From the NCBI GenBank assembly GCA_949361645.1, contig OX442435.1, positions 6,397,045-6,461,044 on the forward strand: 64,000 nt of DNA, given 5' to 3'. Position numbers and translations under genes: made by a program. This DNA comes from Spongilla lacustris. Lineage: Eukaryota > Porifera > Demospongiae > Spongillida > Spongillidae. The notes below the pieces were generated by a model. The model was given only the letters and a program-made list of their open reading frames with translations. It searched no databases and was not told the DNA's origin. Positions 59,955 to 64,000 of the stretch are shown here, piece by piece (positions within the stretch are counted from its first letter, which is position 1; each line of letters starts with the position of its first letter).

Positions 59955-61503
59955 CACACACATGCACACCACACCACACACATACAATTTCTCTAGTGTT
60001 GACATCAGCCCCCTCAGCGATGAGACGTTTCACTATTTCCAATGACCCTGAGCTACAGGCCTCCTGCAATGGAGTCATCCCCTCCTGTGGAGGTAAGTGA
60101 TGAGAGAGGGGGAGAGGGAAAGGTGAGGGAGAGGGGAAGGTGAGGGAGAGGGGAAGGTGAGGGAGAGGGGATAGTGAGGGAGAGGGGAAGGTGAGGGAGA
60201 GGGGAAGGTGAGGGAGAGGGAAAGTGAGGGAGAGGGGAAGTGAGGGAGAGGGGAAGGTGAGGGAGAGGGGAAGGTGAGGGAGAGGGGAAGGTGAGGGAGA
60301 GGGAAGGTGAGGGGAGGAGGGGTGAGGGAGAGGGGAAGGTGAGGGAGAGGGGAAGGTGAGGGAGAGGGGAAGGTGAGGGAGAGTGAAGAGCGGTAAATGG
60401 GAATAGGAGAAGAAAATAGATGCATGTAATTTTGTTCCTGCATGTTGAGTTAATAATTAATCGTCCTAACTTTACACAAAGACCTGCACATTTAAAGCTT
60501 CTGCACTATGCAGTGGCACCTCCTCCCACACACCTCCTCTGTACCTCCTCCCACACACTTCCTCTGTACCTCCTCCCACACACCTCCTCTGTACCTCCTC
60601 TGTACCTCCTCCCACACACCGCCTCTGTACCTCCTCCCACACACCTCCTCTGTACCTCCTCCCACACACCTCCTCTGTACCTCCTCCCACACACCTCCTT
60701 TGCACCTCCACCCACACACCTCCTCTGTACCTCCTCCCACACACCTCCTCTGCACCTCCACCCACACACCTCCTCTGCACCTCCTCCCACACACCTCCTC
60801 CCACACACCTCCTCCCACACACCTCCTCTGCACCTCCTCCCACACACCTCCTCTGTACCTCCTCCCACACACCTCTGCACCTCCTCTGTACCTCCTCCCA
60901 CACACCTCCTCTGTACCTCCTCCCACACACCTCCTCTGTACCTCCTCCCACACACCTCCTCTGTACCACTTCCCACACACCTCCTCTGCACCTCCTCCAC
61001 ACACCTCTGCACCTCCTCCCACACACCTCCTCTGCACCTCCTCCCACACTGCACCTCCTCCCACACACCTCCTTCCACACACCTCCTCTGCACCTTCTCC
61101 CACACACCTCCTTACACACACCTCCTCCCACACACCTCCTCTGCACCTCCTTCCACACACCTCCTCTGCACCTCCTTCCACACACCTCCTTCCACACACC
61201 TCCTCTGCAAATCCCCTTATATAATCCCTGGAAATGAGATGTGGAGGATACTTCATGATATAAGGGTCAGGAGACTAAAAATTCCGGGCATCAAGAACAA
61301 GAGGGGGGGGGGGGGGGGGGGTGAGATGGGGTGTGAGTGAGAGGAGTGAGGAGAGGTAGAGAAGGAAAGTGAGTGGGGGGAGGAGGGGTAAACATGCCTT
61401 TCCAGGTTTGTTGATATCAATTCCTTTCCACTTCTGAAGAATGCTATTAACACTTTCAAGGTTACCGAGACGACATGACGAGCACAATTCTGGAAGAGGC
61501 TCC
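46037..61503 (-). CDS. Ankyrin-repeat protein with probable ZU5/UPA-like domains (10 visible exons, 5' end missing)
   Basis: Minus-strand exons: 61503-61398, 60084-59986, 59406-59104, 58606-58432, 58372-58254, 57225-57075, 55752-55073, 50816-50679, 48875-48683 and 46437-46037. All phases chain, giving 787 residues. The first exon starts in mid-codon, so an upstream exon exists and was not found. About six ankyrin repeats occupy residues 1-155 (MTPLQEACSSGSLEIVKRLI, TPLHIACLRGPVSMVAFLL, HTPHDLANLF). A basic Ser/Pro linker follows (RRRPSLTGISRPRSMTLPYG). The 680-bp exon has SPICFVSCKTQGLCPITLVL and TCQLTGVSLFAVAV, which fit a ZU5 second half; exons 8-9 (CSSLCISHD, SLTCTVRVV) fit a UPA-like fold. 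A Ser-rich tail ends SRVTDV; no death domain was seen. The first intron uses a GC donor. Probably a cytoplasmic scaffold; ZU5/UPA is inference. Confidence 0.75.
46464..46725. repeat. TG/ACATG microsatellite array
   Basis: TGTGTG mixed with TACATG and TATG units, in the last intron of the ankyrin gene. It opens long spurious frames rich in Cys and Val. Confidence 0.95.
46985..47235. repeat. ACATGT hexamer repeats
   Basis: Runs of TACATG at 46991-47020 and 47192-47228 with CACATGTACGTACAATGTA units between. The same hexamer is scattered throughout the window. Confidence 0.9.
47180..47911. repeat. Inverted repeat within intron
   Basis: About 220-bp arms (47180-47400 and 47703-47911) share GAACTTCTACAAGTACAT, GTGTCTACATAACTGTGTGT and ACTTCAGTTAAAGTTTGA with their complements. 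The spacer contains the left end of the 47513 element. Possibly a foldback. Confidence 0.75.
47513..48604. mobile_element. TIR-bounded intronic element
   Basis: Ends ATTTAATCTTTAATATTCAG and the inverted CTGGAGATTAAAGGTTAAAT; near each end a CCTAGATCTAGGA-type palindrome. Shares its ends with 49441-50281. It overlaps one arm of the 47180-47911 inverted repeat, so the history is complex. Confidence 0.45.
48896..49408. repeat. 17-bp minisatellite, about 30 units
   Basis: Unit TACTATGTGCTCATTGG with TACTCTG, TGCTATG and TACCATG variants, starting about 20 bp upstream (in gene sense) of the acceptor of exon 48875-48683. No stop occurs in any plus-strand frame, which creates false ORFs. Confidence 0.97.
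49441..50281. mobile_element. TIR-bounded intronic element
   Basis: Ends TTAACCTTTAATCTCCAGAC and CCTGGAGATAAAAGGCTAA, matching the ends of 47513-48604. Interior AT-rich, without a transposase. Confidence 0.5.
50845..51060. repeat. 20-bp minisatellite (GAGGGGTGGGTGGTGGGTAT)
   Basis: About ten G-rich units with ATACATGTA interruptions, just upstream (in gene sense) of exon 50816-50679. The sense strand is C-rich. Confidence 0.9.
51728..54745. repeat. 3-kb minisatellite, 22-bp unit with 19-bp variant
   Basis: Unit GTGTTCTCCACAGCACCACA plus two bases (AG/AA + T); a 19-bp form lacks CAC. About 140 units with A/G variants in blocks. It lies in the intron between exons 55752-55073 and 50816-50679 of the ankyrin gene. 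The unit has no stop in the plus-strand frames and few in the minus, giving false ORFs over 1000 codons. Each unit contains TTCTCCACAG, like a splice acceptor, but on the strand opposite to the gene. Confidence 0.98.
55760..55990. repeat. GGGAGAGGGGAGGAGGGCCC repeats and purine-rich tract
   Basis: Three tandem units of about 26 bp at 55780-55850 and then an imperfect G/A-rich stretch, directly next to the acceptor of the ZU5-like exon. Confidence 0.85.
56072..56950. repeat. 9-bp minisatellite GGTGTGGAA passing into 17-bp GGAGGGAAGGTGTGGAA
   Basis: About 60 copies of GGTGTGGAA up to about 56620, then mainly the 17-bp compound unit. Open in many frames on both strands, which produces Thr/Pro-rich and Gly-rich false ORFs. 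Lies in the intron before exon 55752-55073. Confidence 0.97.
57293..57464. repeat. Two copies of a CA-rich 85-bp block
   Basis: CCAATCCCCACATCATACAG and TAGATTTAATAATCTACACA are repeated in tandem with (CA)n between them. Confidence 0.9.
57465..57850. other. Intron sequence without further structure
   Basis: AT-rich intron between two minisatellites; nothing recognised. Confidence 0.4.
57856..58206. repeat. 28-bp minisatellite with 22-bp variant
   Basis: Unit GTGAACACCAGGTGTAGGTG plus TAGGTGAT, about 13 copies with A/G and C/T variants; the short form lacks one GTAGGT hexamer. Intron between exons 58372-58254 and 57225-57075. Confidence 0.95.
58644..58866. repeat. 19-20-bp minisatellite (GTGTAGACCACGCCCCTTG)
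   Basis: About eleven units with ACTACACC, CCCGCC and CCACGCC variants, starting about 35 bp upstream (in gene sense) of exon 58606-58432. Confidence 0.95.
59765..59985. repeat. CA-rich microsatellite
   Basis: ACACATGCACACACACA units and pure (CA)n (59911-59950) reach the donor site of exon 60084-59986. A T-to-C or length change here would sit within a few bases of the splice donor. Confidence 0.95.
60101..60385. repeat. 17-bp minisatellite (GAGGGAGAGGGGAAGGT)
   Basis: About 17 purine-rich units directly upstream (in gene sense) of exon 60084-59986; the sense strand is a long pyrimidine tract ending at the acceptor. Confidence 0.95.
60509..61210. repeat. 25-bp minisatellite (CCTCCTCTGTACCTCCTCCCACACA)
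   Basis: About 28 copies, shown here by unit parts CCTCCTCTGTACC and TCCTCCCACACA, with several deletion variants. Open in several frames on both strands. Lies in the GC-donor intron of the ankyrin gene. Confidence 0.97.
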
Positions 61504-61509
61504 CTACAG

Positions 61510-61886
61510 AAGAGATTTTTACTACAAGGTTAACGCGCAATGGACCTCAGAGCCGGTGGTGGGGGGTGGGGGGTGGGAGGGAGAGGGGAGGGGTAGCTGG
61601 AGGAGACAGTTATAATATACGAATAGTCTGGGAAAAGATTTAATGTACGAACGCGCAAGGGTTAGTTCCCGCACGGTTCCCGCATGTTGAATCTTTTACA
61701 TAAATACATTATTTATGCCGATTTATATGCGAATACACAGCTTGCACCATTACTAACCTAGCCATATCTTGTTTGAGCCAACTTCTTTATTTTCTGCGGG
61801 AACCTAGCGGGAACCACGTTCCCGCTCGGGAACTATTTATACTGTCGCAATGTGTTAAAACATTTCACGTTAATTGACCGCAAGAA
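61510..61886. promoter_or_regulatory. Putative upstream region of the piggyBac ORF
   Basis: Contains repeated GTTCCCGC in both orientations (about 61661, 61673, 61796-61835) and TATTTATAC (61826-61834), about 55 bp before the ATG. The cluster could be subterminal repeats of a piggyBac element or promoter motifs. TTAA occurs at about 61531 and 61642 but a terminal repeat could not be fixed. Confidence 0.45.
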
Positions 61887-63944
61887 ATGGCGCCAGGGCT
61901 GAAAGTGGGCGAACGTGTGAAAGCCAAACCAAGTGTCATATTTGGGTGTCGACGAGCGGGAGACATATTTGGACCTTGGGCATCTGAACGAGAAGTCCAT
62001 GGAACTGTGAATGACGTTTTGGGTGATGGCCGGAGTCGGAAACTTCAAGTGATTTGGGATGAATGCAGTGACATTTCCACGGTCTCCCCACGGGTGCTAC
62101 AGCGAGATAATTCTTGCGCTATGTTGCAGGAGGATAACGAAAGCGTAAGCTCTCAATCTGGCGAAGAAGAAGAAGAAGTAGTATCACAAGATGAAGAGGA
62201 ACAAGAACTAGAGCGCTTGAATGAAGAGGTCGTGGATGATGAAATTGCACTGCTAAGACCTCATGATACTAACTGGGTGGTGACTGAAGGAATTAGTGTG
62301 GACTACTTCCAAGGTACAAAGAGTGCATTCAGCTTGGTTTGGAATTTTACAAGCCCTGTAGCACAAAGAACTGTCCTTGATTATTTCTGTGCTATGTTCC
62401 CCATGTCTGACGCTACAGAGTGGATTCGCAAAACCAACGTTCTTCTAAACAATTTGAAACAAAGATCTCTCAGTGAATTTGAGTATTTTCGATTCTGGGG
62501 ACTTATTTTAGCGATAAGCATAGGAAGAGAAAATAACCGTCGAAGTTACTGGATGGAGGAGATAGATTGTGACACTAGAAGAGTCTTTCAGCCATCTGCT
62601 TTTGGATCACGCTTTGGCATGGGAATTAGAAGGTTTGAATTCATACTGCGATGCCTATCATTTGGAGATATGGACCCCATGGATCGTTGGTCACCAATAA
62701 GACCATTTTTAGTGGCTATTAATGAAAGGCGTCAACAGGTTATTGATCCATCATACATATTGGTTGAAGATGAGCTAATGTCTTCGTGGATCAGTCGGAA
62801 ACAGGACAGAACCATCGATGGCATTCCACATCTTACAAAGATCATCCGAAAGCCCAAAGGGGTTGGAACTGAGATAAAGTGTTTAGCTGATGGTGTTGTA
62901 GGTATCATGTTGAGGCTGGAGATCTGTGAGGGGAAAGAAGCAGAATCCAAAAAAAAGTGGTCACACCTTCCAGCAGGGACTGCACATACTCTTCGCATCA
63001 GCGAGCCATGGCACGGAACTGGGAGAATCCTAGTGGCCGATTCAGCCTTTTCGTCTGTCACAACGGCAGTAGAGTGCAAGAAATGTGGCCTTTTTTTCAC
63101 TGGAGTTCTAAAAACAGCTTCTAGGGAGTTCCCAAAGGAATATCTTAATGATCAATCTAGATATCGTCAAAGAGGAGACCATATTTGTTTGACAACATCG
63201 GTAGACAATTGTGATCTTATTGCTTTGGGCTGGAAGGATAAAACCATTAAAACCTTTATTTCCACCTGCAGCACAACATTACAAGGACAGCCTCATAAGA
63301 AGCACAGGTATACAAGTGATGGTACTCTTGTCACTACTGAAGTGCAGCGCCCTCAGCTTGTTTCGCAATACTACAGTGCATCATCTAAAATTGATGTGCA
63401 CAACCATATGAGACAAGGGCTACTCAACATAGAAGCAGCTTGGGTAACTCACACCTGGTGGCATAGGCTAGCTGCAACGTTGTTTGGTGTCATTGTTATT
63501 GATGCTATGTTGGCATACAATTTTGAACATAGCACTAATCCTAAAACTGTTGATGAATTTGCTAATGATCTTTCTTTGTCTCTTATCTTCAATGAATTTG
63601 ATGGTCATGTTCCTGAGAATGAACAGCGAAGGCTATCAAGTGATTCTAACACAGAGTTGTCAGGAGAAATTTCATCGAATATGTCAGTGCCTTGTGCTGT
63701 TCCTTTCAATGCCCACCCGCTCAAAAGCCTGTTGTCTCTTCCTCTGTATCAAGATCATGTAGGGTCTAAAGAAGGAGCTCGACGTAAATGTTCAGTTTGT
63801 TCAGCTAAAGGAAAAAGAAACAATGCGCACTATTACTGTGTCACATGTTCTGACATTTCCAAAAATTCCATTGTTGCAATTTGCGGGCATCAGTCTGAAC
63901 GTGGTACTGACTGTCATGCCACCCACTGCCAGAATGCATTGTAA
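61887..63944 (+). CDS. piggyBac-type transposase (DDE_Tnp_1_7 family), intact ORF
   Basis: 685 residues, single exon. It begins MAPGLKVGERVKAKPSVIFG, an N-terminal domain seen in invertebrate piggyBac-like proteins. An acidic Glu-rich stretch follows (83-118), then the transposase domain (about 135-545). The DDD triad is visible: Asp295 in LVEDELMSS, Asp385 in LVADSAFSS and Asp503 in SKIDVHNHMRQG. The C-terminus is Cys/His-rich (635-681: CSVC, CVTC, CGH, CHATHC), as in the DNA-binding tail of this family. Length is normal for PGBD-type proteins. No stop or frameshift, so it is recently active or domesticated. The 3' terminal repeat is outside the window, so the two cannot be told apart. Confidence 0.92.
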   Translation: MAPGLKVGERVKAKPSVIFGCRRAGDIFGPWASEREVHGTVNDVLGDGRSRKLQVIWDECSDISTVSPRVLQRDNSCAMLQEDNESVSSQSGEEEEEVVSQDEEEQELERLNEEVVDDEIALLRPHDTNWVVTEGISVDYFQGTKSAFSLVWNFTSPVAQRTVLDYFCAMFPMSDATEWIRKTNVLLNNLKQRSLSEFEYFRFWGLILAISIGRENNRRSYWMEEIDCDTRRVFQPSAFGSRFGMGIRRFEFILRCLSFGDMDPMDRWSPIRPFLVAINERRQQVIDPSYILVEDELMSSWISRKQDRTIDGIPHLTKIIRKPKGVGTEIKCLADGVVGIMLRLEICEGKEAESKKKWSHLPAGTAHTLRISEPWHGTGRILVADSAFSSVTTAVECKKCGLFFTGVLKTASREFPKEYLNDQSRYRQRGDHICLTTSVDNCDLIALGWKDKTIKTFISTCSTTLQGQPHKKHRYTSDGTLVTTEVQRPQLVSQYYSASSKIDVHNHMRQGLLNIEAAWVTHTWWHRLAATLFGVIVIDAMLAYNFEHSTNPKTVDEFANDLSLSLIFNEFDGHVPENEQRRLSSDSNTELSGEISSNMSVPCAVPFNAHPLKSLLSLPLYQDHVGSKEGARRKCSVCSAKGKRNNAHYYCVTCSDISKNSIVAICGHQSERGTDCHATHCQNAL

Positions 63945-64000
63945 GGAACTGAACATTAGTACTTTTCTTATAACCAATGAATTACAAGTGCAGTTTCATA

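Noticed and set aside
60420..61340. ORFs of 199-306 codons on both strands with THLLCTSS or RRCVGGG repeats
   Set aside because: Translations of the 25-bp minisatellite in an intron.
61510..61886. First exon of the ankyrin gene
   Set aside because: No ATG-led frame with a compatible donor was found on the minus strand; the missing exon is probably outside or beyond the piggyBac ORF.

Overview
The window is nuclear DNA from an animal. The evidence is spliced genes with GT-AG introns (many only 50-90 bp), TATA-box promoters about 40-50 bp before the start codon, ankyrin-repeat and type II membrane-protein genes, and a dense mix of animal-type transposons (piggyBac, hAT, Harbinger-like MITEs, foldback elements, gypsy-like and LINE-like retroelements). 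The short introns, compact genes and transposon families suggest an early-branching invertebrate such as a sponge. That placement is inference; no rRNA or mitochondrial marker is present to prove it.

Positions 1-18,000 and 35,200-36,050 hold a family of small secreted proteins: five complete three-exon genes (84-734 +, 7945-8573 -, 14969-15597 +, 17051-17679 +, 35406-36031 +) and one eroded remnant (about 6348-6550). All share a signal peptide, a Lys-Arg site next to it, six cysteines and several N-glycosylation sites. I do not recognise the family. Two copies sit in the arms of a large inverted duplication (7411-9600 and 13994-16129). Its spacer holds a reverse-transcriptase gene cut just after its catalytic YLDD box. 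A third copy lies in a tandem duplication next to the right arm.

Positions 18,000-42,200 are mostly mobile-element remains: hairpin MITEs, hAT elements with 8-bp target duplications (one nested inside another), pieces of one reverse-transcriptase family, a decayed gypsy-like gag-pol on the minus strand interrupted by a TIR element, integrase and Ulp1-like protease remnants, and a G-rich foldback element. Two perfect palindromes (24651-24686, 35235-35272) stand out.

Positions 42,800-64,000 carry three larger genes. A type II membrane glycosyltransferase-like gene (42851-45424, +, two exons) converges on an ankyrin-repeat gene with probable ZU5/UPA-like domains (46037-61503, -, ten visible exons whose phases all chain). 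At the right edge is an intact piggyBac-type transposase ORF (61887-63944, +) with its DDD triad. The introns of the ankyrin gene are packed with unrelated minisatellites, including a 3-kb array of a 22/19-bp unit that stays open in several reading frames and produces large false ORFs.
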